Shown here: piece by piece, positions 43,383 to 51,809 of the stretch
How positions within the stretch are numbered: the stretch's first letter is position 1
Layout of the letters: every line of letters begins with the position of its first letter
From: Methylobacterium radiotolerans JCM 2831
GTDB lineage: Bacteria > Pseudomonadota > Alphaproteobacteria > Rhizobiales > Beijerinckiaceae
DNA length: 64,000 bases
Assembly (NCBI RefSeq): GCF_000019725.1
Contig: NC_010505.1
Span: forward strand, 4,325,001-4,389,000
Direction of reading: 5' to 3'
Made by a program: the position numbers and the translations under genes
Notes under the pieces: model-generated
Seen by the model: only the letters and a program-made list of their open reading frames with translations
Told to the model about the DNA's origin: nothing
Databases searched by the model: none

Positions 43383-44423
43383 ATGCCGGCCGAACCGTTC
43401 GGCACGACGGCGGACGGCCGATCGGTCAGCCGCCACACCCTGAGCCGGGGCAGCCTGCGCGTCGCCGTCATCGAGTACGGTGCGGCCGTCACGGCGATCG
43501 AGGTGCCCGACCGCGCCGGCCATCCGGCCAACGTCGTGCTCGGCCTCGGCACCCTGGCGGGCTACGAGACCGTGAGCCCGAGCTTCGGCGCGATCGTCGG
43601 CCGCTACGCGAACCGCATCGCGGGCGGGCGCTTCAGCCTCGACGGGCACGGCTACCGATTGCCGGTGAACGAGGCCCCCAACACCCTCCACGGGGGCCCG
43701 GAGAATTTCGGCCGGCGCCTGTGGCGGGCGGAGCTCTCCGACGCGGCGCGCCTCGTCCTGGTCCGGCGCTCGCCGGACGGGGAGGAGGGGTTTCCCGGCA
43801 ATCTCGACGTCCGCGTCACCTACAGCCTGCCCGAGGACGGCGTGCTGCGCGTCGACTACGCCGCGGTGACCGACCGGCCCACGATCCTGAACCTCACGAA
43901 TCACAGCTACTTCAACCTCGCCGGCGAGGGGACGGGCAGCGTCCTCGACCACCTCGTGCAGGTCGAGGCGGACGCCTTCGCGCCGACCGACGCGACCCAG
44001 ATCCCCACCGGCGCGCTCCTGCCGGTCGCCGGGACGCCGTTCGACTTCCGCACGCCGCGGGCCCTGGAGGCGCGGATCCGCGCCGGAGACCCGCAGCTCA
44101 CCTACGCCAAGGGCTACGACCACACCTTCGCGCTGCGCGGGGCCGCCGGGACGCTGCGGCCGGCCGCCAGCTGCGTCGATCCCGGAAGCGGGCGGCGGCT
44201 CGACGTCTGGACCACCCAGCCGGCGCTGCAGCTCTACAGCGGCAACAACCTCGACGGGCGGCTGATCGGTCCGTCCGGGCGGATCTACCGCTCGGGCGAC
44301 GGCGTCTGCTTCGAGACCCAGGGCTTTCCGGACGCGCCGAACCAGCCGGGCTTCCCGTCCGCGGTCCTGCGGCCGGGCGAGACCTTCGCGGCCGCCACGG
44401 AGTTCCGGTTCTCGGTCGTGTGA
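43383..44423 (+). CDS. galM: Aldose 1-epimerase (galactose mutarotase)
   Basis: 346 residues. Interconverts alpha and beta anomers of aldoses. Family motifs: GAIVGRYANRIAGGRFSLDG, NTLHGGPENFGRRLW (catalytic His region), NLTNHSYFNLAGEG (second active-site His) and the C-terminal CFETQGFPDAPNQPGFPS with the catalytic Glu. It starts four bases after the preceding gene. No Leloir-pathway genes are nearby. Confidence 0.94.
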   Translation: MPAEPFGTTADGRSVSRHTLSRGSLRVAVIEYGAAVTAIEVPDRAGHPANVVLGLGTLAGYETVSPSFGAIVGRYANRIAGGRFSLDGHGYRLPVNEAPNTLHGGPENFGRRLWRAELSDAARLVLVRRSPDGEEGFPGNLDVRVTYSLPEDGVLRVDYAAVTDRPTILNLTNHSYFNLAGEGTGSVLDHLVQVEADAFAPTDATQIPTGALLPVAGTPFDFRTPRALEARIRAGDPQLTYAKGYDHTFALRGAAGTLRPAASCVDPGSGRRLDVWTTQPALQLYSGNNLDGRLIGPSGRIYRSGDGVCFETQGFPDAPNQPGFPSAVLRPGETFAAATEFRFSVV

Positions 44424-44498
44424 CGGCCGCACCGCGCGGGCCTTCCGGGGGCGCGGCGTCGCCACCGGCGGAGGGCCGGACCGGTCGTCCCCGCGCGC

Positions 44499-45176
44499 TC
44501 AGGCCGCCGCGCGGTCGACCGCCCGCGGTGCCGGGATCGCGGCGGCCGGCGCGGCGGGATCGGGGCGCCACGCCTCGCCGAGCGTCAGGAGGGCGGCCTT
44601 CACGGCGTCGAGCCGCGACGGCTCGCCCTCGGCCATGCCCTCGGCGGCGGCGACCTCCTTCAGGTACTCGTCCCAGGCCCAGCGCCGCAGGATCTCGCGC
44701 TTGCAGCTCGGCAGCAGCCGGGGATGATCGCGCACCGCGGCCGGGGCGTCGAACACCGCGGCCGGGTTGAGCAGGGCGCGCTCCAGGTCGGGCAGGCCCG
44801 CGGGCAGCACCCGGGAGACCCGGTGCGCGCCCCAGACCCGCAGGGTCCCCGCCCGGCGGCCGTCGGGCGGGTCCGGCTCGATCCTGTAGGCGAGGCCCTG
44901 CCGCTCGGCGTAGGCCACCGCCCGCGCCCGCGTCGGGAACGTCAGCACCACCTCCGCGGCGAGGGTGTCGCGCCCGCCGGTCCAGCCCATCAGCGGCTCC
45001 CGCTCCGGCGGCGTCTCCCGCTCGAAGGTGAGAAGCCACGTCCCGGCCCGGGCGCGCCCCGCCGTGTCGACGGAGCGCCCGCGCCGGCGGATCAGCGCCC
45101 GGCGACCGGCGAGCCACGGCGCGCCGGCCGGGCCGGGCGGGGTGTTGTGTCCGATTCCGATCGTCCCATCCTGCAT
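44499..45176 (-). CDS. NDUFS4-like complex I domain fused to a small repeated domain
   Basis: 225 residues. Residues about 45-105 match the NADH-dehydrogenase 18-kDa (NDUFS4) accessory subunit: WLLTFERETPPEREPLMGW, then TFPTRARAVAYAERQGLAY. In mitochondria and alphaproteobacteria that subunit stands alone at about 100 residues. Here an extra C-terminal domain follows (about 135-205) with the pattern VF..P..V...P.L....KR.IL..WA.D, shared with the protein at 45562-45981. Third gene of a tightly spaced operon (24 bases after the membrane-protein gene) behind two Hsp20 genes. A role in protecting or adjusting complex I under stress is inferred. It could equally be a paralogue with another use. 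Confidence 0.8.
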   Translation of the reverse strand: MQDGTIGIGHNTPPGPAGAPWLAGRRALIRRRGRSVDTAGRARAGTWLLTFERETPPEREPLMGWTGGRDTLAAEVVLTFPTRARAVAYAERQGLAYRIEPDPPDGRRAGTLRVWGAHRVSRVLPAGLPDLERALLNPAAVFDAPAAVRDHPRLLPSCKREILRRWAWDEYLKEVAAAEGMAEGEPSRLDAVKAALLTLGEAWRPDPAAPAAAIPAPRAVDRAAA

Positions 45177-45200
45177 GGTTGCCTCCCGAAAGGGGCGCGC

Positions 45201-45545
45201 TCAGCCGCCGAAGAGGCCGAGCCGCGCCGCCGCTTGCACGCCGAAGCTCGCCGCGAAGGACAGCAGGGCCGCGTCCCAGGCGGTCAGGTGCGGGACGTTG
45301 GCCGGCGGACCGGCCTGCGTGAGCGCCCGGCCGAGCCACGCGAAGCCCGACAGGCTCAGCAGGGCGGCCAGCACCCAGGGCAGGGCGGGGGCCGGGCAGG
45401 GCGCCGCCAGGGCGACGCACAGGGCGGCGGACAGGATCCAGCGGCCCAGCACGGTCCCGTCGGTGGTCCGCACCTGCCCTCCGCGCCGGCCGCGCCGCGA
45501 CCGGGACAGGCCCCTGTGCCCGCCCCGCAGGTCGAAGGTTGCCAT
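45201..45545 (-). CDS. Small membrane protein of the stress operon
   Basis: 114 residues with a basic N-terminus (RGGHRGLSRSRRGRRGG), then two to three hydrophobic stretches (about 35-52, 54-70 and 90-108). No known domain. It sits 16 bases after the preceding small-domain gene and 24 before the NDUFS4-like gene, so all three are likely one transcript. Unknown function. Confidence 0.65.
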   Translation of the reverse strand: MATFDLRGGHRGLSRSRRGRRGGQVRTTDGTVLGRWILSAALCVALAAPCPAPALPWVLAALLSLSGFAWLGRALTQAGPPANVPHLTAWDAALLSFAASFGVQAAARLGLFGG

Positions 45546-45561
45546 CGCGCGCCTCCCCGGC

Positions 45562-45981
45562 TCAGTTCAGCAGGGGCTCCGGTCCGGTCGGACCGCGCCG
45601 CCAGCGGCGGATGAACGCCGCCGGGTCGGGCGGCCTGCGCGGCGCCGGGGCTGCGGGCGGTGCCGGGCCCGCGTCGAGCGTCTGGAGCGCCTCCAGGACC
45701 GCGCTCAGCGGCACGGGCTCGGCCCGGCAGCCCGGCAGGCAGCGCAGCGTCGGGCAGGAATCGACCGCGCGGGCGTCCGAGGCCCAGGAGGCCAGGATCG
45801 CCCGCTTCTCGGCCCGCGACAGGCCGGGATAGCGCAGCACCTCGCGCGGATGCCGGAAGACGTCGCCCGGCGCCACGAAGGCCTCGAACGGCTCGACCGC
45901 CTGCGGCCTCAGGCTGGCGGCCGCCACCGGACCCAGGCGCGCGATCTCGGGTTGGACGTGGTTCGTATCGATCGGCTGCAT
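45562..45981 (-). CDS. Small protein of the domain shared with the NDUFS4-like fusion
   Basis: 139 residues. The core (about 45-105) reads VFRHPREVLRYPGLSRAEKR, then ILASWASDARAV, closely matching the C-terminal extension of the protein at 44499. Two Cys-containing elements (SCPTLRCLPGC) lie in the inserted segment and could bind metal or form a disulfide; this is speculative. I do not recognise a named family. First gene of the three-gene operon, 163 bases after the second Hsp20 gene. Confidence 0.7.
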   Translation of the reverse strand: MQPIDTNHVQPEIARLGPVAAASLRPQAVEPFEAFVAPGDVFRHPREVLRYPGLSRAEKRAILASWASDARAVDSCPTLRCLPGCRAEPVPLSAVLEALQTLDAGPAPPAAPAPRRPPDPAAFIRRWRRGPTGPEPLLN

Positions 45982-46090
45982 GCGACCCTCCTCATCGTGA
46001 GCAAAGGCTGGAACGGCCGTCGGTCCCGGTCGGGGCCGCCGGCCGTCGCGTCATGCGTTCGTGTCCGCGGCCGCGGGGGCGGCCGCCGCC

Positions 46091-46145
46091 AGGACAGGCC
46101 CAGGACAGGCCCAGGACCGGCTCAGGACCGGCCCAGGACCGGCTC
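46091..46145. repeat. Five 11-bp tandem repeats at the end of an Hsp20 gene
   Basis: Units AGGACAGGCCC, AGGACAGGCCC, AGGACCGGCTC, AGGACCGGCCC, AGGACCGGCTC, head to tail, the last overlapping the Hsp20 stop codon. Variation is at two bases only. Not a CRISPR: units abut with no spacers. Confidence 0.9.
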
Positions 46146-46662
46146 AGTGCTTGGCGACCGGCGCGCCCGCGCCGTTGATGGCGATGCGCCGGCGGCGCTC
46201 CGGCGCCTCGGCGGCGCGCGGCAGCGTCACGGTGAGGACGCCGTTGCGGAACGTCGCCTCGGCCTTCTCCTCCTCCACCGGCACGGGCAGGGCGATCGAC
46301 CGCTCGAAGCGGCCGTAGCTGCGCTCGGAATAGCCGCGGTCCTTGTCGGTGGTCTCCGCGCGCTTCTCGCCTTTCAGAGTCAGGACTCCGTCCGCGATGA
46401 GCAGTTCGACGTCCTTCTCGTCGAGCCCGGGAAGCTCGGCGGAGACGCGCAGCGCGCCGTCCGCCTCCGCCAGCTCGACCTGGGGCCAACCGAAGCCGCG
46501 GCCCGCGAGGCTCGGCACGCTGCCGAACCCGCCGAACACGTCGTCGAACAGGCGGTTCATCTCCCGGTGCAGCGTCAGGAAGGGGCTGGCCGACCCCTGC
46601 GCGAGGGCGGTCGGCGCCGGGGTGCTGGTGCGGTTCCAGGGAATCAGATCTCTCACGCTCAT
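46144..46662 (-). CDS. Hsp20 family small heat-shock protein, second copy
   Basis: 172 residues. ATP-independent holdase that keeps unfolding proteins soluble. Alpha-crystallin domain at about 55-150 (PQVELAEADGALRVSAELPGLDEKDVEL to FRNGVLTVTLPR, with the conserved GVLT motif). N-terminal helix MSVRDLIPWNR and MNRLFDDVFGGF, as in bacterial class A/HspC-type sHSPs; the tail carries RRRIAI, the IxI-type anchor. It follows the first Hsp20 gene by 132 bases. Confidence 0.93.
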   Translation of the reverse strand: MSVRDLIPWNRTSTPAPTALAQGSASPFLTLHREMNRLFDDVFGGFGSVPSLAGRGFGWPQVELAEADGALRVSAELPGLDEKDVELLIADGVLTLKGEKRAETTDKDRGYSERSYGRFERSIALPVPVEEEKAEATFRNGVLTVTLPRAAEAPERRRRIAINGAGAPVAKH

Positions 46663-46707
46663 GGTCCTCGCTCCATCGAATGCGGTGCAGTCGTGGGAAC
46701 GGGCCCG

Positions 46708-46723
46708 CGGGTCCGCGGACCCG
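46708..46723 (-). promoter_or_regulatory. Palindromic hairpin between the Hsp20 genes
   Basis: CGGGTCCGCGGACCCG, a perfect palindrome 46 bases upstream of the second Hsp20 start. It may terminate the first gene or form a 5' leader hairpin for the second. No TTGCT ROSE motif follows it, so thermometer function is not supported. Confidence 0.4.
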
Positions 46724-46780
46724 TGAGGGATGTCATCCGTGTCGATAAGGGGGTGGCCGGGCGCGCGGCCCGGGACACCG

Positions 46781-46804
46781 GATCAGGCTGCCGATCAGGC
46801 TGCC
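46781..46804. repeat. 12-bp tandem duplication across an Hsp20 stop codon
   Basis: GATCAGGCTGCC twice, head to tail, spanning the stop (46795-46797) of the first Hsp20 gene. A second Hsp20 gene has a different tandem array at the same place relative to its stop. Confidence 0.85.
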
Positions 46805-47277
46805 TTGGCCTCGCGGGTGATCTGCGCCGGGGCGTTGTCCTGGCCGGACGCGGCCGTCGTGCCGCCGATGGCGATGCGGCGGGGCTTCAGCGCCTCCGGC
46901 ACCTCGCGCTTCAGCGCGACGGTGAGCAGGCCGTTCTCCAGGGACGCGCCCACGACCTTCACGTGCTCGGCCAGATTGAAGGTCTGGCGGAAGGTGCGGG
47001 CCGCGATGCCGCGGTAGAGGTAGTGCTTCTCACCCTCCTGGGCGGCCTTCTGACCCGAGACGAGGAGCGTGGTGTCCTGCTGGGTCAGCTCGATCTCGTC
47101 GGGCGTGAAGCCCGCGACCGCCATGGTGATGCGGTACTGGTCCTCGGCCACCTTCTCGATGTTGTAGGGCGGCCAGGCGGTCGACGGCTCGACGCGGTCG
47201 GCCTGGTTGAGCAGCTCGAACAGACGGTCGAACCCGATGGACGACCGGAACAGGGGCGAAACGTCGTACGTCCTCAT
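46795..47277 (-). CDS. Hsp20 family small heat-shock protein, IbpA-like, first copy
   Basis: 160 residues from the ATG at 47277 (MRTYDVSPLFRSSIGFDRLFELL, a typical rhizobial IbpA/HspA start); an in-frame GTG two codons earlier would sit closer to the ribosome site. Alpha-crystallin domain at about 40-135 (PYNIEKVAEDQYRITMAVAGF, GLLTVAL). Tail RRIAIGG is the IxI-type anchor. The leader holds a ROSE thermometer and an EcfG promoter precedes it. Confidence 0.95.
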   Translation of the reverse strand: MRTYDVSPLFRSSIGFDRLFELLNQADRVEPSTAWPPYNIEKVAEDQYRITMAVAGFTPDEIELTQQDTTLLVSGQKAAQEGEKHYLYRGIAARTFRQTFNLAEHVKVVGASLENGLLTVALKREVPEALKPRRIAIGGTTAASGQDNAPAQITREAKAA

Positions 47278-47366
47278 AACCACATCCTCCGACGAGCAAC
47301 GTGACTACAAGCAGCACCGGACACCGTGTCCGGCGCCCTCAGAGCGAGCCCGTTTCCAGGCCTCGC
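47278..47366 (-). ncRNA. ROSE-type RNA thermometer in the Hsp20 leader
   Basis: The 89-base leader ends (minus strand) in TTGCTC, loop GTC, then GGAGGA, followed by the start codon after TGTGGTT. TTGCTC pairs with GGAGGA leaving one G bulged, exactly the ROSE core that hides the Shine-Dalgarno at low temperature. CACG/TGTG extends the stem. An upstream hairpin (CCGGACAC with GTGTCCGG) completes the usual multi-stem shape. Melting on warming would free GGAGG for translation of the first Hsp20. Confidence 0.85.
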
Positions 47367-47374
47367 ACGCGCGT

Positions 47375-47399
47375 AACGTGCGGGCGAGCGATCGGTTCC
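47375..47399 (-). promoter_or_regulatory. EcfG-type general-stress promoter
   Basis: Minus-strand GGAAC (47395-47399), a 16-base spacer, then CGTT (47375-47378): an exact match to the EcfG promoter consensus GGAAC-N16/17-CGTT of alphaproteobacteria. Transcription would begin near 47366, giving a leader of about 89 bases, the length of the ROSE element. Confidence 0.85.
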
Positions 47400-47638
47400 G
47401 CGCTGGGCGAGATTTTTTCGGGTCGGGCAGGCGTGGTCGAATACCGCGACCCGCCCCGTGCGGCCTCTCCCCTGAGCTGCGGGCTGCACAGGCCCGCGGT
47501 CCCGGTCGGCACGCGCGTCAGGTCGAGAGAGCGTGGCCCCGCCCTCGCCGGGGCGAGGGGCGCTCCATCACAGACAGCGCCTCGAACCTGCCCAGGCGGC
47601 AGGGGAGGGGGGCGCCGCGGACGCCACAGGCCCCGCTC

Positions 47639-50302
47639 TCAGCCGACCGCCTCCTCCACGAGGATCTCGCGCTTGCCGGCGTGGTTGGCCGGGCCGACGA
47701 TGCCCTCGATCTCCATCCGCTCCATGATGGAGGCGGCGCGGTTGTAGCCGATCTGCAGGCGGCGCTGGATGTAGCTCGTCGACGCCTTCTGGTCGCGCAG
47801 CACCACCTGCACGGCCTGGTCGTAGAGGTCGCCGCCGGCCTCGCCGAAGGAGCCCTGGTCGAACACCGCGCCGTCGAGTTCGAGTTCCGCGGCGCCGGCC
47901 TTGCCCTTCCCGCCGCGCTCGCCGCCCTTCTCGGACGCGCCCTCCTCGTCGTCGGCGGTGACGGCGTCGAGGTAGCTGGGGCGGCCCTGGCGCTTGAGGT
48001 GGGCGACCACGCTCTCGACCTCGCTGTCCGAGCAGAACGGCCCGTGCACGCGCGTCGTGCGCCCGCCGCCGGCCATGAACAGCATGTCGCCCTGGCCCAG
48101 AAGCTGCTCGGCGCCCATCTCGCCCAGGATCGTGCGGCTGTCGATCTTGCTCGTCACCTGGAAGCTGATCCGGGTCGGGAAGTTCGCCTTGATCGTGCCG
48201 GTGATCACGTCCACCGACGGCCGCTGCGTGGCCATGATCAGGTGGATGCCCGCCGCCCGCGCCATCTGCGCCAGACGCTGGATCGCCCCCTCGATGTCCT
48301 TGCCGGCCACCATCATCAGGTCGGCCATCTCGTCGACCACGATCACGATGTACGGCAGCGGCGCCAGGTCCATCGCCTCGTCCTCGTACACCGCCTCGCC
48401 GGTGTGGCGGTCGAAGCCGGTCTGGACGGTCCGGGTCAGCACCTCGCCGCGCGCCGCCGCCTCGGCGACCCGGGCGTTGTAGCCGTCGATGTTGCGCACC
48501 GCGATCTTGGCCATCTTCTTGTAGCGCTCCTCCATCTCGCGCACGGCCCACTTGAGGGCGATGACCGCCTTCTTGGGGTCGGTGACCACGGGGGAGAGCA
48601 GGTGCGGGATGCCGTCGTAGACCGACAGCTCCAGCATCTTCGGGTCGACCATGATCAGGCGGCACTCCTCCGGCTTGAGCCGGTAGAGCAGGCTGAGGAT
48701 CATGGTGTTGATCGCCACCGACTTGCCCGAGCCGGTGGTGCCGGCCACCAGCAGGTGCGGCATGCGCGCGAGGTCGGCGATGATCGGCTCGCCGCCGATG
48801 TTCTTGCCGAGGCACAAAGCCAGCTTGTGCTTGCTCTCGGCGAAGTCCGTCGAGGCCAGGAGTTCGCGCAGGTACACCGTCTCGCGCTTGGCGTTCGGCA
48901 GCTCGATGCCGATGGCGTTCCGGCCGGGCACGACCGCGACGCGGGCCGAGACCGCCGACATCGACCGGGCGATGTCGTCGGCGAGCGCGATCACGCGGCT
49001 GGACTTGGTGCCGGGGGCGGGCTCGAGCTCGTAGAGGGTGACGACCGGGCCCGGCCGCACCGCCAGGATGTCGCCGCGCACGCCGAAATCGCCGAGCGTC
49101 GCCTCCAGCAGCGTGGCGTTCTGCTCCAGGGCATCGGCCGAGATCAGGCTCGCCTGGGACGGGCCGCGGGGGGCCGCCAGCAGGTCGAGGGCGGGCAGGG
49201 CGTAATCCTCGGGGCGGACCGGCGGCGCGGGCGCGCGCCGGGCCGGCACGGGCGCGGCGGGCGGCGGGGCCACCCGCGACGCGGTCGGCTCGGCCCGCGG
49301 CGGGACCGGGCGCTGCGGCGCCTCGAACGTGTCCGGATCGTCCTCCGCGTCGTCCCGCGGCGGCGCGGCGCGGCGGGCCGGCGCCGCGGTGGCGTCCTCG
49401 GAGGCGTCGAAGACGGGCTCGCGCCGGCTCGCGCCGGCCTGCCGGCCCTCGGGCAGGTGGTCGGCCCAGGGGAGATCGGCGTCCGTGAAGGCGCGGCGGG
49501 CCGCGAGGGCGGGCGACGCGCCGTCGATCGGCTCGGCCCGGCCCGCGCGCCACGCGGCGATCCGCTCGGCCGCGGCGCCGCGCAGGCCCATCAGCCCCTG
49601 CGCCAGGGCGCCGACACCGACGAGGCCGAGGCTCGGCTCGTCGGAATCCTCGCGCTCGTCCCGGCCCGAATCCCGGCCCCGCGCCGGCGCGCGCCGGACG
49701 GGGTAGGGGTCGTCGTGCAGGGGTTCCTCCTCGACGGCGCCGAATCGGCAGGCGCCGGTCAGGCTGAGGATCGCCACCGCGGCGTAGCCGAAGCCGACGA
49801 GGTGGGCCGCCGCCGACGAGACCGCGCCGACGATCACCCGCGCCATCGACAGCAGGCCGTCGCCGGCCACGCCGCCGAGGCCGGTGGGCAGCGGCCAGCG
49901 GGTCGTCGGCGGGAGCGCGCTCGCCACCGCGCTGGCGGCGCAGAAGCCGATGATCCAGAGCGCGATGCGCAGGCCGCCCTCGGGCAGGTCGCGCTCCCGC
50001 ATCAGCCGGATGCCCCAGAGGACCGGCGGCAGCACGAAGGCCAGGGAGCCCAGGCCCAGGATCTGCATGGCGAGATCGGCCACGACGGCGCCCGGCTGGC
50101 CGAGGACGTTGTGGGCGGCGTGGTCGGTGGCGTGGTTCAGGCTCGGGTCGTCGATCGACCACGTGGCCAGCGCCACGGTCAGGGCGACCGCGCCGGTGAA
50201 CAGCACGAAGCCGCCGAGCTCCGTCAGGCGCTTGCCCAGGAACGGGCGAACGCTGTCGACGAAAGTCTCGTAGGGCGATGCGGGACGGCGAAGCGAGCGC
50301 AT
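47639..50302 (-). CDS. ftsK: DNA translocase FtsK
   Basis: 887 residues from ATG 50302 ([17 protein letters not shown]); a GTG at 50347 would add 15. Septal motor that pumps chromosome dimers and the terminus region apart. N-terminal membrane domain has four to five spans (about 30-195), then a Pro/Ala-rich linker (about 200-370). The RecA-like motor has Walker A GTTGSGKS and Walker [13 protein letters not shown]. The C-terminal winged-helix gamma domain ([22 protein letters not shown]) reads KOPS sites. A CtrA-like box lies just upstream. Confidence 0.96.
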   Translation of the reverse strand: MRSLRRPASPYETFVDSVRPFLGKRLTELGGFVLFTGAVALTVALATWSIDDPSLNHATDHAAHNVLGQPGAVVADLAMQILGLGSLAFVLPPVLWGIRLMRERDLPEGGLRIALWIIGFCAASAVASALPPTTRWPLPTGLGGVAGDGLLSMARVIVGAVSSAAAHLVGFGYAAVAILSLTGACRFGAVEEEPLHDDPYPVRRAPARGRDSGRDEREDSDEPSLGLVGVGALAQGLMGLRGAAAERIAAWRAGRAEPIDGASPALAARRAFTDADLPWADHLPEGRQAGASRREPVFDASEDATAAPARRAAPPRDDAEDDPDTFEAPQRPVPPRAEPTASRVAPPPAAPVPARRAPAPPVRPEDYALPALDLLAAPRGPSQASLISADALEQNATLLEATLGDFGVRGDILAVRPGPVVTLYELEPAPGTKSSRVIALADDIARSMSAVSARVAVVPGRNAIGIELPNAKRETVYLRELLASTDFAESKHKLALCLGKNIGGEPIIADLARMPHLLVAGTTGSGKSVAINTMILSLLYRLKPEECRLIMVDPKMLELSVYDGIPHLLSPVVTDPKKAVIALKWAVREMEERYKKMAKIAVRNIDGYNARVAEAAARGEVLTRTVQTGFDRHTGEAVYEDEAMDLAPLPYIVIVVDEMADLMMVAGKDIEGAIQRLAQMARAAGIHLIMATQRPSVDVITGTIKANFPTRISFQVTSKIDSRTILGEMGAEQLLGQGDMLFMAGGGRTTRVHGPFCSDSEVESVVAHLKRQGRPSYLDAVTADDEEGASEKGGERGGKGKAGAAELELDGAVFDQGSFGEAGGDLYDQAVQVVLRDQKASTSYIQRRLQIGYNRAASIMERMEIEGIVGPANHAGKREILVEEAVG

Positions 50303-50354
50303 GCGGGACCGGACGCGAAACGGGAACTTACCCCCGAGGCTAGGCACGAGCGCC

Positions 50355-50369
50355 TTAACGACCCGCTAA
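50355..50369. promoter_or_regulatory. CtrA-box-like sequence upstream of ftsK
   Basis: TTAA-CGACCCG-CTAA, one base from the CtrA consensus TTAA-N7-TTAA, between the divergent ftsK and mtnA genes. CtrA controls division genes in many alphaproteobacteria. A single near-match is weak evidence. Confidence 0.3.
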
Positions 50370-50471
50370 GGTTGAGGAAGGCTGACCGGCCGCCGGGCGG
50401 GGCATCCCCAGGCCGTCGCGCCGGCGCCCGGGAGGATGCAAAAGCCGCCTCGCTGTGGCACAGGAGCGGCC

Positions 50472-51575
50472 ATGAATATCGACGGCCAGCCCTACCGCAC
50501 GATCTTCCCGGACCCCGACGGCGTCAGCGTCCAGGTCATCGACCAGACCCGCCTGCCCTTCGCGTTCGAGTTGAGGCGCCTCGCCACGCTGGAGGACGCC
50601 GCGGTGGCGATCCGCACGATGATCGTGCGGGGCGCGCCCCTGATCGGCGTCACGGCCGCCTACGGGCTGGCGCTCGCCATGCGGGCCGACGCCTCCCACG
50701 ACGGCATCGACCGGGCGGTGGCGACGCTCGCGGCGACCCGCCCGACCGCGATCAACCTGCGCTGGGCGCTGGACCGGGTCTCCGCCAACCTGCGCCAGAC
50801 CGCGCCGGACGAGCGCTTCGCCCGCGCCTTCGCGGAGGCCGGCCGCATCGCCGAGGAGGACGTGGCGAGCTGCCGCGCGATCGGCGCCCACGGCGGCCAG
50901 ATCATCGCCGACCTCCACGCGGCCCGGGGCGGCGACCGGCCGATCACCGTGCTGACCCACTGCAATGCCGGCTGGCTGGCCACGGTGGACTGGGGCACGG
51001 CGCTCGCGCCGGTCTACGCCGCCCACGAGCGGGGCGTGCCGGTCCACGTCTTGGTCGACGAGACCCGGCCGCGCAGCCAGGGCGCCGCGCTCACGGCCTT
51101 CGAGCTGAACGGCCACGGCGTGCCGCACACGGTCATCGCCGACAATGCCGGCGGCCACCTGATGCAGCACGGCGACGTCGACCTCTGCATCGTCGGCTCG
51201 GACCGGACCACGGCGAGCGGCGACGTCTGCAACAAGATCGGCACCTACCTGAAGGCGCTGGCGGCCCACGACAACGGCGTGCCGTTCTACGCCGCCCTGC
51301 CGTTCTCGACCATCGACTGGACGCTCGACGACGGGGTGAAGGAGATCCCGATCGAGGAGCGCGACGGGCGCGAGGTCACCCACATGACCGGCCGGCTGCC
51401 CGACGGCGGCTTCGCCACGATCGAGGTCGTCTCCCCCGGCAGCCCGGTGGCCAACCCCGCCTTCGACGTGACGCCGTCGCGCCTCGTGACCGGGATCATC
51501 ACGGAGCGCGGCATCTGCGACGCGAGCCGCGAGGGCCTGTACGGGCTCTACCCGGAGCGCCGGAGCGCGGCGTGA
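50472..51575 (+). CDS. mtnA: S-methyl-5-thioribose-1-phosphate isomerase
   Basis: 367 residues. Converts methylthioribose-1-phosphate to methylthioribulose-1-phosphate in methionine salvage. Motifs: [40 protein letters not shown] with the catalytic Cys, [16 protein letters not shown] and [19 protein letters not shown] with the catalytic Asp. ATG 50472 follows AGGAGCGG. No other salvage genes are adjacent. A perfect palindrome follows the stop. Confidence 0.95.
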   Translation: MNIDGQPYRTIFPDPDGVSVQVIDQTRLPFAFELRRLATLEDAAVAIRTMIVRGAPLIGVTAAYGLALAMRADASHDGIDRAVATLAATRPTAINLRWALDRVSANLRQTAPDERFARAFAEAGRIAEEDVASCRAIGAHGGQIIADLHAARGGDRPITVLTHCNAGWLATVDWGTALAPVYAAHERGVPVHVLVDETRPRSQGAALTAFELNGHGVPHTVIADNAGGHLMQHGDVDLCIVGSDRTTASGDVCNKIGTYLKALAAHDNGVPFYAALPFSTIDWTLDDGVKEIPIEERDGREVTHMTGRLPDGGFATIEVVSPGSPVANPAFDVTPSRLVTGIITERGICDASREGLYGLYPERRSAA

Positions 51576-51585
51576 GGGCGGAGTT

Positions 51586-51607
51586 CCGGGCGGCCGCGGC
51601 CGCCCGG
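51586..51607. terminator. Perfect 22-bp palindrome after mtnA
   Basis: CCGGGCGGCC, GC, GGCCGCCCGG, starting 10 bases past the mtnA stop. It has the size of a rho-independent stem though no T-tract follows. Confidence 0.55.
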
Positions 51608-51809
51608 CGCAGTATCCGGGGCGTCCCGAACGCGGTGTGACCGAAAAGGCAGCCTCGGGGGCAATTCGCGCCCCGTATCCACGCCGATGCTTCCCCGGCT
51701 CGACGGTGTTCGGCACAACGGATGCTGGACCGCCGCGGGGAAGAACACGTCTCGACGGCGGACGGACTGATCATCCCAGTCCGATCTCGATGCCTTCGAG
51801 GTGGCCGCG

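Noticed and set aside
46091..46145. Possible CRISPR array
   Set aside because: Units are 11 bp and abut with no spacers; no cas genes.
46663..46780. ROSE thermometer for the second Hsp20 gene
   Set aside because: A hairpin exists but the TTGCT anti-Shine-Dalgarno is absent before the AGGA.
47207..51640. 1477-codon open frame on the plus strand across hsp20, ftsK and mtnA
   Set aside because: Low-complexity Arg/Gly/Asp text, antisense to ftsK and out of frame with mtnA; no domain.
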